Source: JAHFKM01 sp035655455
Lineage (GTDB): Archaea > Nanobdellota > Nanobdellia > SCGC-AAA011-G17 > GW2011-AR18
Length of the DNA: 11,547 nucleotides
NCBI GenBank assembly: GCA_035655455.1
Contig: DASRUL010000003.1
Coordinates: 1 to 11,547 of the forward strand
Direction: 5' to 3'
Shown here: positions 6,052 through 11,303 of the stretch, in pieces
Layout of the letters: each line of letters starts with the position of its first letter
Numbering within the stretch: position 1 is the stretch's first letter
Translations under genes and position numbers: made by a program
Notes under the pieces: generated by a model
The model's database searches: none
What the model saw: only the letters and a program-made list of their open reading frames with translations
What the model was told of the DNA's origin: nothing

Positions 6052-6603
6052 ATGGTAACCCACCTTGATGATCTTTTTAAGAAAGTAGAAGAGGCGAAGA
6101 GAGAGGCTGAGATAAGAGCCCTTCGTGAGGGTATTGGTGGGTTGAATCAAGATCTTTCTCAGAAGGTTCAGGGTGCCGTTGAGTATCTTCTTGAGAATGA
6201 TCGTGAAAGGTTGAGTAGTTTTGTTGCTGAGTTTGAAGGGTTGATTGATCGTTACACTGGTGAAAGAGGGTCTGAGCGTAGTGAGAGAAAAGCTAGAAAA
6301 GAAGTTGCGAAAAAGGAAGCGTCAAAATTAAAGTATTATTCTAAAAAAAATGAGCCTCCTCTTGAGGAAGGAATTGCTGCCTCGCTGAAAAAATATGGAT
6401 GTGTGAGTGTGAAACATTTGAATAAACTTGGGTATGGAAGGTGGAGCCAGGCAATGAGTATAGGGAGAATGTTATCATGGAAGTTGAGGCGTGGGATCTC
6501 TGTTGAAGGAAGAACCTTGACTTTAGAAGATTTTGAGAGAGAAATAATGCGCATAGAGGATCTGAACACAAACTATACTGTGTACAGACTAAAAGACAAG
6601 TAA
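6052..6603 (+). CDS. Protein of unknown function, coiled coil plus winged-helix-like C-terminus
   Basis: A 183-residue soluble protein I do not recognise. Residues 5-30 and 70-95 are strongly helical and charged (KKVEEAKREAEIRALRE; SERSERKARKEVAKKEASK), with a helical segment between them. The C-terminal part from about residue 100 (LEEGIAASLKKYGCVSVKHL, then GRTLTLEDFEREI) has the look of a small DNA- or RNA-binding helical domain. The frame is open from 6034, but the ATG at 6052 is preferred because GATTTTTAAAAG at 6021-6032 is centred 26 bases upstream; the earlier start would add MCYPCC, which looks non-native. The gene lies immediately beyond the orphan repeat copy. Confidence 0.7.
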   Translation: MVTHLDDLFKKVEEAKREAEIRALREGIGGLNQDLSQKVQGAVEYLLENDRERLSSFVAEFEGLIDRYTGERGSERSERKARKEVAKKEASKLKYYSKKNEPPLEEGIAASLKKYGCVSVKHLNKLGYGRWSQAMSIGRMLSWKLRRGISVEGRTLTLEDFEREIMRIEDLNTNYTVYRLKDK

Positions 6604-6651
6604 TCTGCTTTAAAAGAAATCTTTAAAATAAGAGAGTGTTTGCGAAAGTGG

Positions 6652-7281
6652 ATGAAGAGTGTTGTGATTGCGCCTGTAGGTGACAATCTTGAGGCGTTGT
6701 TTGTCGGGATTAAAGAGTTTCCTACTGAAAAGGTATTCTTGATCGCTCCAGAGGATAAAGGCGAGGATGCTGAGAAGGCGAGAAAAGAGTTGCAGCGTTT
6801 TGGGATTCTTGGAGTGGTTGTCCATGTGTCTGGGAATATGATGGAGGAGATGTTTCGGGTGGTTGCTGAGATTAAGAAGGCTGAGGCTGAGAAGAGTATT
6901 GTGGTGAATGTTGCGACTGGGGACAGGTTGAGTTCATGTATCGCGTTGAGTGCTGCGTTTGTGAATGGCTTGAAGGCGTTTGGGGTGGTAAATGATCAGG
7001 CGATGCTGCTTCCTATTTTGAAGTTTTCTTATTACAAGTTATTGACTGAGAGGAAGATTGAGATTTTAAGGGTGTTGAATGAGAAAGGTCCGTTGTCATT
7101 GGAGGGGATAGGCACAGCTGTCAGGATGAGCCTGCCGTTGTTGTCGTATCATTTGAATGGTACATACAAGGTAGATGGATTGAAGCAGCTTGGTCTTGTT
7201 GAGACTGTGCAGCAGCGTGGAAGAATGGAGGTGTCTTTGTCGCAGTTAGGAAAGTTGTTGGTGAAAGGGTATATTTCTTAG
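6652..7281 (+). CDS. CARF-domain HTH transcriptional regulator (Csa3-like architecture)
   Basis: A 209-residue protein in two parts. Residues 1-115 form a Rossmann-like CARF domain: MKSVVIAPVGDNLEALFVGI, a strand-helix with EKVFLIAPEDKGEDAEKA, and VNVATGDRLSS (85-95) in the place of the ligand-binding motif after strand 4. Residues about 128-209 form a winged helix (KIEILRVLNEKGPLSLEGI, LPLLSYHLNG, GLVETVQQRGRMEVSLSQLG). CARF domains bind cyclic oligoadenylates made by type III CRISPR-Cas and related ligands; Csa3-like proteins then regulate transcription. No CRISPR array or cas gene is in the window. A TTG at 6640 is an alternative start, but the ATG at 6652 fits the TATA-like CTTTAAAATA at 6621-6630 and the natural start of the domain. 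Confidence 0.75.
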   Translation: MKSVVIAPVGDNLEALFVGIKEFPTEKVFLIAPEDKGEDAEKARKELQRFGILGVVVHVSGNMMEEMFRVVAEIKKAEAEKSIVVNVATGDRLSSCIALSAAFVNGLKAFGVVNDQAMLLPILKFSYYKLLTERKIEILRVLNEKGPLSLEGIGTAVRMSLPLLSYHLNGTYKVDGLKQLGLVETVQQRGRMEVSLSQLGKLLVKGYIS

Positions 7282-7282
7282 T

Positions 7283-7573
7283 TCATATTTTGTATTTTGA
7301 GTATTTTTTGCAGCTAAAACAAGTGTAAACGACATAGCCATTCTTTGTTCTGACGCGGTAGTTGTTATCTTTAAAAGAGGCGTGACAGTATTTGCAGTAG
7401 GTTCTTTTGTATTCTCTTGGGATTCTGAGGTTGACCTTCATGGCGAGTCTTCTCGCGAGTTCTATATACCTGTTCGCGTATGCTGGTCTTTTTTTTGCTT
7501 CGTTGAGGAGAACTTTGATTCTTTCGAGGCAGATCTTTTTCAATGTTGTTTTTGAAAGTGATTTTTTTTGCAT
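7283..7573 (-). CDS. rnp4: RNase P protein component 4 (RNP4/Rpr2/Rpp21)
   Basis: A 96-residue basic protein with the RNP4 layout: N-terminal helices with the typical ANRYIELARRLAMKVNLRIP (34-53), then a zinc ribbon with cysteine pairs at 60/63 (TYCKYCHASF) and 85/88 (YTCFSCKK). RNP4 pairs with RNP1 (Rpp29) homologues on the RNase P RNA, which removes 5' leaders from tRNA precursors. The frame is open upstream to 7714, but the ATG at 7573 is chosen because family members start right at the first helix. A TATA-like TTTTTATA at 7598-7605 on the minus strand predicts a leader of a few bases. The stop lies one base from that of the convergent CARF gene. Confidence 0.88.
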   Translation of the reverse strand: MQKKSLSKTTLKKICLERIKVLLNEAKKRPAYANRYIELARRLAMKVNLRIPREYKRTYCKYCHASFKDNNYRVRTKNGYVVYTCFSCKKYSKYKI

Positions 7574-7630
7574 GGGGTTATTTTGTTGACGCTGGTATAA
7601 AAACTTGTTTAGCGACAGAATGTTAAAAAG

Positions 7631-7668
7631 ATAAGGCGGGCAACTTTCAAGTGTTCCCGTTCGGAAGA
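7631..7668 (-). repeat. 38-bp direct repeat, orphan copy of the 5S rRNA 3' end
   Basis: This matches 8401-8438 at 35 of 38 positions. On the minus strand it reads like the last part of 5S rRNA, from the helix IV loop to the end (TCTTCCGAACGGG, CTTGAAAGTTGCCC). The change at 7652 replaces the U of helix V by A, which would break a pair with UUCAAGA. Just beyond its end on the minus strand is the T-run TCTTTTT (7624-7630), a likely original 5S terminator that the other copy lacks. It is best read as the pre-insertion 3' end of the 5S gene, now cut off. Confidence 0.88.
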
Positions 7669-7689
7669 TTTTCGGGAAATTTGCAAAAA

Positions 7690-7700
7690 AGCTTTTAAAC
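7690..7700 (+). promoter_or_regulatory. TATA-like box of the homing endonuclease gene
   Basis: AGCTTTTAAAC at 7690-7700 is centred about 26 bases before the GTG start at 7721, giving the element its own leaderless promoter. Confidence 0.55.
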
Positions 7701-7720
7701 GATAATTCCTTCAAAAGGTC

Positions 7721-8401
7721 GTGGTATCTGAGAGCTTGGCGCGGTGTTTAGCAAAAATTAGTGGCGATGGTTATTTATACTCCACCTACATTCGGTATAA
7801 CAATACTTGCAAGGTACTTAGGGAGGAATTTAAAAAAGATATTACCAATGAATTTGGAAATGTCCACTTTACAGAAGGGGTTGTAAATTCTGGGACACCT
7901 TTTGTGCACGTCACGAGGAAAAATATTGTTAAGGTGTTTCTTAAACATCTTCCGGATTTCAGAAGTGATTTTATTTATATTCCCCCTTCCGTTCGACGCT
8001 CATCAAGACGAATCCAAAAGGAATACTTACGTGCGTTTTATGATGACGAAGGATCTCCTTCTCTCAAGTTGGCTTACAAAACTCGTGAATGGAAAAGATG
8101 CATTGCCCTAACATCCAACTCGTATAGAATCTTAGAGGAGATAAAGTCTTTCTTAGAGTATCTTTCTCAGATACATTCCAATAAGATCATTCGAACGAAA
8201 CCACACAGTAACTATGATCAGTCTTATGTTTTAACGATAACAGGTAAGAAGAATTTTATTAAATTTCAAAGGCATATTGGTTTTAAACATCCCCGAAAAA
8301 TAAAGAAATTACAACTTCTTCTTGATTCTTATAATGCTACTTCTAGAAATAAGGCTGCTTTTGAAAAATTAAAAAATGAGCTTGCCCGTCCCCCTAAATA
8401 A
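7721..8401 (+). CDS. LAGLIDADG homing endonuclease
   Basis: A 226-residue protein with two LAGLIDADG motifs: LARCLAKISGDGYLY at 6-20, with D16 as the expected metal-binding acid, and YLRAFYDDEGSP at 102-113, with E110 in the matching place. Two motifs in one chain indicate a monomeric enzyme that cuts a long, asymmetric site. The C-terminus IGFKHPRKIKKLQLLLDSY is typical of archaeal members. Both active-site acids are kept and the frame is intact, so it is probably active or recently so. The start is GTG at 7721, supported by the TATA-like box and by motif 1 beginning near the N-terminus. The stop codon TAA (8399-8401) ends on the first base of the 5S-derived repeat. No intein blocks or intron around it are visible; the cut site is probably in the 5S gene. 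Confidence 0.85.
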   Translation: MVSESLARCLAKISGDGYLYSTYIRYNNTCKVLREEFKKDITNEFGNVHFTEGVVNSGTPFVHVTRKNIVKVFLKHLPDFRSDFIYIPPSVRRSSRRIQKEYLRAFYDDEGSPSLKLAYKTREWKRCIALTSNSYRILEEIKSFLEYLSQIHSNKIIRTKPHSNYDQSYVLTITGKKNFIKFQRHIGFKHPRKIKKLQLLLDSYNATSRNKAAFEKLKNELARPPK

Positions 8402-8438
8402 GAAGGTGGGCAACTTTCAAGAGTTCCCGTTCGGAAGA
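8401..8438 (-). repeat. 38-bp direct repeat, functional 5S 3'-end copy
   Basis: This copy is continuous with the rest of the 5S gene and supplies its 3' strands of helices I, IV and V. UCUUGAA pairs fully with UUCAAGA, and GUUGCCC pairs with GGGCGAC at the 5' end. Downstream on the minus strand there is no T-run like that beside the orphan copy. Confidence 0.88.
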
Positions 8439-8545
8439 ACAGTACTGTCTTGAACGTCGGCCTGTTTAACTCTCACGTGGACCAAGCTCAAGTCCATTCC
8501 GTGTTCGAGATGAGAACGGGTGGATCCAGGCCACTTTGGTCGCCC
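8408..8545 (-). rRNA. rrf: 5S ribosomal RNA with a 26-nt insertion
   Basis: On the minus strand the standard 5S fold can be drawn. Helix I is GGGCGAC/GUUGCCC, helix II GGCCUG/CAGGCC, helix III CCGU/ACGG around the conserved loop UCUCAUCUCGAAC, helix V UUCAAGA/UCUUGAA, then the loop E sequence CAGUACUG and helix IV GUUC/GAAC. The length by helix I is 138 nt; without the extra 26 nt (8471-8496) it is 112, close to normal. A TATA-like TTATAAATAA (8564-8573) is centred 24 bases before the 5' end, so it has its own promoter and is not part of a 16S-23S operon. Exact mature ends may differ by a few bases. Confidence 0.92.
8471..8496 (-). other. Hairpin insertion between helices III and II of 5S rRNA
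   Basis: Archaeal 5S normally reads CGGAAGUUAA across the 3' strand between helices III and II. Here CGGAA and GUUAA are separated by 26 nt containing the hairpin UGGAC-(9 nt)-GUCCA followed by CGUGAGA. Removing exactly these bases restores the consensus. It may be an expansion retained in the ribosome, or be removed from the RNA. The 3' part, GUGAGAG across the junction, could also pair with UUCUCAU in loop C. Confidence 0.75.
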
Positions 8546-8563
8546 GTACAAGGGAAAAGCTTT

Positions 8564-8573
8564 TTATTTATAA
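8564..8573 (-). promoter_or_regulatory. TATA box of the 5S rRNA gene
   Basis: TTATAAATAA on the minus strand, centred 24 bases upstream of the 5' end of helix I. It is one of the best TATA matches in the window, as expected for a stable RNA gene. Confidence 0.7.
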
Positions 8574-8614
8574 GAGTTTCTAATGTTCTAGGGGGTAAGT
8601 ATTGACTGCGGGGG

Positions 8615-9055
8615 TTAATCTGAAATGACCTTTCCTCTTTCCCGTTTCACTAATCCTAGTTGTTCGTCTAGTTCTCCGGCTATTTCTTGTAAGTCTTCGA
8701 AGATTCTGAGGGCGTCCTTTTTTATCTCCTCGAGAAGGGTTTCGAGGTTGTCTACTCTGAGGATATACCCTCCTTTGTAAGGAACGACTAATCCTGATTC
8801 GATGAGTTTGTTCAAGTGATGGATGATGGTTGCCCGTGAGAGGTGTGTTCGCGCTGCGATTTGGTCGCTGTTGAGGAGCTGGTTTTTGTGTGTTGATTTT
8901 ATAAGCTCAACGAAAATTCTGAAGCAGCTTTTTTCTTTGTCTCGTTCTGTGAACAATCCTAGACTGTGGGACAACCATTGGAGGTCTTGATTCACGTCCT
9001 TTCTTGTGGGCTTTCTTATTTTGACAAGGGTGATTTTTCTGATTTCGTGGATCAT
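8615..9055 (-). CDS. Winged-helix transcriptional regulator with C-terminal helix
   Basis: A 146-residue regulator. Residues 38-60 form the lead helices (RDKEKSCFRIFVELI), 61-93 the HTH (NSDQIAARTHLSRATIIHHLNKLIESGLV), and 93-101 the wing (YKGGYILRV). A long acidic helix at 103-134 (LETLLEEIKKDALRIFEDLQ) probably mediates dimers. This ArsR/MarR-like form, with a TERDKEKSCFRI block before the HTH, is familiar from archaeal genomes but I cannot name its targets. No metal-binding motif is seen. The ATG at 9055 is supported by a TATA-like CTTAAAAA (9078-9085, minus strand) centred about 26 bases upstream. It is divergent from the 9159 gene, so the 103-bp gap holds both promoters. Confidence 0.8.
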   Translation of the reverse strand: MIHEIRKITLVKIRKPTRKDVNQDLQWLSHSLGLFTERDKEKSCFRIFVELIKSTHKNQLLNSDQIAARTHLSRATIIHHLNKLIESGLVVPYKGGYILRVDNLETLLEEIKKDALRIFEDLQEIAGELDEQLGLVKRERGKVISD

Positions 9056-9158
9056 GTTTTATTTTTGGAAAGAGATGTTTTTAAGCTTGTCTATGGCGTT
9101 GTGGAGGTTCAAAGCTGCCTGAGAAGATTTAAAAAGAGTTTGTTCTTATAGGGGTATT

Positions 9159-9698
9159 ATGACTGAAAGGAACAAGATGGATGTGGTAGGAGATCTGTTT
9201 GCCAAGTATGGCTTTCGATTAGTTGGTAAGACTGGGGTGGGAACGCCGCAAGTGTCTAATTCTGAAGAGGTGGGTATTGAAGAGGCGGTTATCGCTGCCT
9301 TAACTGAGAGAAGAGAGCCTAGGTTTGTGCAGGGCGTTCCGTATGTGCTATATCGTTCGCAAGAGAAAGTTGATGCGGAAGAGTTGTATCGCCTCGCGAG
9401 GGAGAGGGAGATTCAAAATCAGGTGGGATATATCTTAGATGTATGTTTTGAGCATTTTCCTTCGTCTTTTCCAAGAGGCACAAGGTTAGACCGATTGAGG
9501 GGTGATCTTTTCAGGAGCAGCGCGAGTGAGGAGCGGTTTTTTTATGAGCGAGAAGAAAGGTTGGACGCTCTCGTAGGGCATTATTTGAGAAATCGGAGTC
9601 CTCTTTTGAAGAAGTGGCGTCTTCTTGGGCATTTTGATACTGAAAGTTTTATAGTGGAGTTTGAGCGCTGTGAACGGTTGTCAAAAAAAGAAGGATAA
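9159..9698 (+). CDS. Protein of unknown function, likely partner of the adjacent nucleotidyltransferase
   Basis: A 179-residue soluble protein. The middle, EEAVIAALTERREPRFVQGVPYVLYR (41-66) followed by VDAEELYRLAREREIQNQVGYILDV, resembles small proteins that sit before nucleotidyltransferase genes in archaeal toxin-antitoxin-like pairs (AbiE/MNT style); this is recalled pattern, not a search result. The rest is charged and helical. The ATG at 9159 has a TATA-like GATTTAAAAAG (9125-9135) centred about 29 bases upstream, which allows a leader of a few bases. The next gene starts two bases after its stop, so they form one operon. Confidence 0.6.
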   Translation: MTERNKMDVVGDLFAKYGFRLVGKTGVGTPQVSNSEEVGIEEAVIAALTERREPRFVQGVPYVLYRSQEKVDAEELYRLAREREIQNQVGYILDVCFEHFPSSFPRGTRLDRLRGDLFRSSASEERFFYEREERLDALVGHYLRNRSPLLKKWRLLGHFDTESFIVEFERCERLSKKEG

Positions 9699-9700
9699 AA

Positions 9701-9898
9701 ATGGGTGTGCCTGAAAAGCTGTTCAAAAAGCTTGACGAGTTTTGTAAGGGTGCTGGAAAAGAGCTTGTGATCTATATCTTTGGTGCGAACGCGCTTATTC
9801 TTCAGCGTTTAATATCGAGAAGGTCTCTTGATGTGGATTTTTTTACGAAAACAAATCAGCGTTGGGTTCTCGAAGCGATTCAGGAGATGAAGCGTTGA
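9701..9898 (+). CDS. Truncated nucleotidyltransferase (DUF6036/AbiEii-like) N-terminal fragment
   Basis: Only 65 residues, but with the start of a nucleotidyltransferase fold: ELVIYIFGANALILQRLISR (21-40) resembles the GGxALILxG segment and SLDVDFFTK (42-50) the DxD-type metal site. Members are usually well over 140 residues, so the C-terminal two thirds are missing. Reading on in other frames past the TGA at 9896 gives stops within a few codons, so this is a deletion rather than a simple frameshift. The tRNA gene follows 46 bases later. The fragment may be a dead toxin remnant with its partner kept upstream. Translation is probably coupled through the 2-base gap (GGATAAAAATG). Confidence 0.6.
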   Translation: MGVPEKLFKKLDEFCKGAGKELVIYIFGANALILQRLISRRSLDVDFFTKTNQRWVLEAIQEMKR

Positions 9899-9911
9899 GG
9901 TTTTAGATAAG

Positions 9912-9919
9912 TTTTAAAG
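9912..9919 (+). promoter_or_regulatory. TATA-like box of tRNA-Gln
   Basis: TTTTAAAG is centred 29 bases before the mature 5' end, consistent with a short leader of a few bases to be removed by RNase P. Confidence 0.5.
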
Positions 9920-9944
9920 CATCATTGAATTCCAAGATCATCAG

Positions 9945-10016
9945 AGCCCCGTCGTCTAGCGGCAAGGATCTAGCCCTCTGGAGGCTGGGACGGAGGTTCA
10001 AATCCTCCCGGGGCTA
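9945..10016 (+). tRNA. tRNA-Gln (anticodon CTG)
   Basis: A complete cloverleaf of 72 nt: acceptor AGCCCCG/CGGGGCT with discriminator A; D stem GTCT/GGAT with loop AGCGGCAA; anticodon stem TAGCC/GGCTG with loop CTCTGGA, so the anticodon CTG (9978-9980) reads CAG; a 4-nt variable loop; and T arm GGAGG/CCTCC with loop TTCAAAT. No intron is present and CCA is not encoded. A T-rich run follows directly. The neighbour upstream is a truncated gene, which fits the habit of foreign DNA to gather at tRNA genes, although the tRNA itself is intact. Confidence 0.95.
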
Positions 10017-10026
10017 TTTTTTATTC
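10017..10026 (+). terminator. T-run terminator after tRNA-Gln
   Basis: TTTTTTATTC follows the discriminator base directly with no separate hairpin, as expected for archaeal tRNA transcripts. Confidence 0.5.
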
Positions 10027-10036
10027 TTTGGATAAG

Positions 10037-10137
10037 AAATTTTAATTCTTTAAAGATTCGGCCTTGAGCTTCTTCCTAATCTAAGAGGGTGGAGGTGACG
10101 TTTACGTTGCAGAAGCAGTAGGAACCTTTAAAAAAGG
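10037..10137 (+). promoter_or_regulatory. Upstream region of uS15: extra TATA-like boxes and a structured stretch
   Basis: The proximal box CCTTTAAAAAAGG (10125-10137) is centred 27 bases before the uS15 ATG and alone would give a leaderless mRNA. Two further TATA-like strings (around 10041-10046 and 10049-10055) would start RNA near 10068-10078. The stretch in between can fold: GTGACG/CGTTGC (10095-10110) is a hairpin with a TTTA loop, and GCTTC/GAAGC (10068-10072 with 10112-10116) and TTCCTA/TAGGAA (10073-10078 with 10119-10124) are two crossing pairings. It may hold a small RNA or a longer 5' leader. No small reading frame stands out. Confidence 0.35.
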
Positions 10138-10157
10138 CGGGGGGTTGTCTGGAAAAT

Positions 10158-10613
10158 ATGGCGAGAATGCATTCGAGGAAGAGGGGAAAGGCTGGCTCAA
10201 AGAAACCCCCAAGAGAGAAAGAGCAGCCGTGGCTGAGTTATACCCCTGAAGAGGTGGAGCAGCTCGTGGTAAAGCTGGCGAAGGCTGAGCATGCTCCAAG
10301 CAAAATTGGGATGGTTCTTCGTGATGAGTATGGGATTCCCGATGTGAAAAAAATAACTGGGAAGAAGGTTTTGGATATTTTAAGAAACGCGAAGCAGGCT
10401 ACAGGGTTGCCTGAGGGGTTGACTGCGTTGATGAGGAAGCAGACGTTGTTGTTGAAGCATATTGAAAGGAATAAGAAGGATATGGCGAGCAGGCGTGGCT
10501 TGTTATTGACTAAGTCAAAGATCAGGCGTTTGACAAAGTATTATCAGAGAGAGGGCGTGTTGCCGAAGGATTGGAAGGTGGATACTGCGCAGGCGAAGTT
10601 GATTGTGGGATGA
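10158..10613 (+). CDS. rps15: Small ribosomal subunit protein uS15
   Basis: A 151-residue protein. The N-terminus MARMHSRKRGKAGSKKP is the archaeal/eukaryotic uS15 extension, followed by WLSYTPEEVEQLVVKLAKA, and the C-terminal half carries the rRNA-binding core (LLKHIERNKKDMASRRGLLL then KSKIRRLTKYYQREGVLP). Length matches archaeal homologues. It binds 16S rRNA early in assembly of the small subunit central domain. eS1 follows 58 bases later, a common archaeal pairing, but each has its own TATA-like box. Codon use (many AAG, GAG, TTG) is that of the native-looking genes here. Confidence 0.97.
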   Translation: MARMHSRKRGKAGSKKPPREKEQPWLSYTPEEVEQLVVKLAKAEHAPSKIGMVLRDEYGIPDVKKITGKKVLDILRNAKQATGLPEGLTALMRKQTLLLKHIERNKKDMASRRGLLLTKSKIRRLTKYYQREGVLPKDWKVDTAQAKLIVG

Positions 10614-10671
10614 GAATGTTGTTTTCAGGATTTTTAGAAACCTTTATTAAACGAGGGCTTTTTGAGTGTTG

Positions 10672-11271
10672 ATGGCTGAAGAGACAGTTGTGGTGAAGAG
10701 AGAAGGTTCTGAAGAGCAGGTTTCTAAGAAGGTGAAGAAGCGGTGGATTCCGATGGTTGCTTCGAAAGAGTTTGATCATGTTGTTCTTGGGGAAACGTAT
10801 GTTGACGATCCTGAGAAGGCTGTGGGCAAGGTGGTTCGCGTTAATTTGATGAGCCTGACGAATGATCCGAAAAAGCAGAGTATGAGCGTGACGTTTGTGG
10901 TGACGAGCGTGAAAAATAATCAGGCGAACACGATCCTGGTCGGGTTTGAGGTTCCTCCCGCGCATGTGCGACGTTTTACGAAGCGTTCAAAGGCGAAGGT
11001 GGAGGATTCGTTTGTGTACGCGACTGCTGATGGGGTGAAGATGCAGATTAAGACGGTGTTGATGGTGAAGGCGAAATCGCATCATTCAAAGTTGAGTTTG
11101 ATTCGCGCTGAGGCGCGGAAGTTCCTGGCTGAGGTTGTGAAAAAAGAAAGTTTTAGCGAGGTGATGAAGAGCGTGGTCGTTGGGAATATGCAGCGCGATT
11201 TGAAGAGTGAGGTAAAGAAGTATCACACTGTGGTTGCTGCGATGATTCGTGTTGCAAAGAAACTTCAGTAA
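10672..11271 (+). CDS. rps3ae: Small ribosomal subunit protein eS1 (S3Ae)
   Basis: A 199-residue protein with the eS1 course: KKRWIPMVASKEFDHVVLGE near the start, VGKVVRVNLMSLTNDPKKQ, VTFVVTSVKNNQANTILVGF, HVRRFTKRSKAKVEDSF, and the C-terminal helix ending KYHTVVAAMIRVAKKLQ. It lies near the mRNA exit of the small subunit in archaea and eukaryotes. GTG and TTG codons immediately precede the ATG, but 10672 is preferred because CCTTTATTAAAC (10641-10652) is centred 26 bases upstream and MAEE is a normal start. The protein is complete. Confidence 0.96.
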   Translation: MAEETVVVKREGSEEQVSKKVKKRWIPMVASKEFDHVVLGETYVDDPEKAVGKVVRVNLMSLTNDPKKQSMSVTFVVTSVKNNQANTILVGFEVPPAHVRRFTKRSKAKVEDSFVYATADGVKMQIKTVLMVKAKSHHSKLSLIRAEARKFLAEVVKKESFSEVMKSVVVGNMQRDLKSEVKKYHTVVAAMIRVAKKLQ

Positions 11272-11303
11272 GTCTTATATACTTCTCAATTAAAAATAAG
11301 AAG

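Larger units (their letters stand above)
7669..8438 (+). mobile_element. Homing endonuclease element inserted in the 5S rRNA gene, carrying a replacement 5S 3' end
   Basis: About 770 bp between the orphan 5S end and the body of the 5S gene. It holds a promoter, the LAGLIDADG gene and, right after its stop codon, a copy of the last ~32 nt of 5S rRNA that completes the functional gene. The endonuclease gene and 5S are convergent. Endonuclease genes that bring a duplicated 3' end of their target are known from fungal mitochondrial protein genes; I do not recall one at a 5S rRNA gene. The boundary is where the two repeat copies stop matching (7668/7669 and 8438/8439). The mechanism is an inference. 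Confidence 0.7.

Noticed and set aside
7574..7714. N-terminal extension of RNP4 back to 7714
   Set aside because: The extra 47 residues read through the orphan 5S tail and the RNP4 promoter, so they are not protein-coding.
7721..8401. The LAGLIDADG protein as part of an intein or group I intron
   Set aside because: There are no intein splicing blocks, no flanking extein and no intron core; the frame has its own promoter, start and stop.
8479..8487. GGACCAAG in the 5S insertion matches the core of the CTTGGACCAAG pair at 1626-1674
   Set aside because: The shared part is 8 bases, the flanks differ, and the 5S copy is explained by its own hairpin; chance is likely.
8471..8496. The 5S insertion as an archaeal bulge-helix-bulge intron
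   Set aside because: A stem is present but I could not place two 3-nt bulges around a 4-bp helix at the insertion borders, so splicing is not supported though not excluded.
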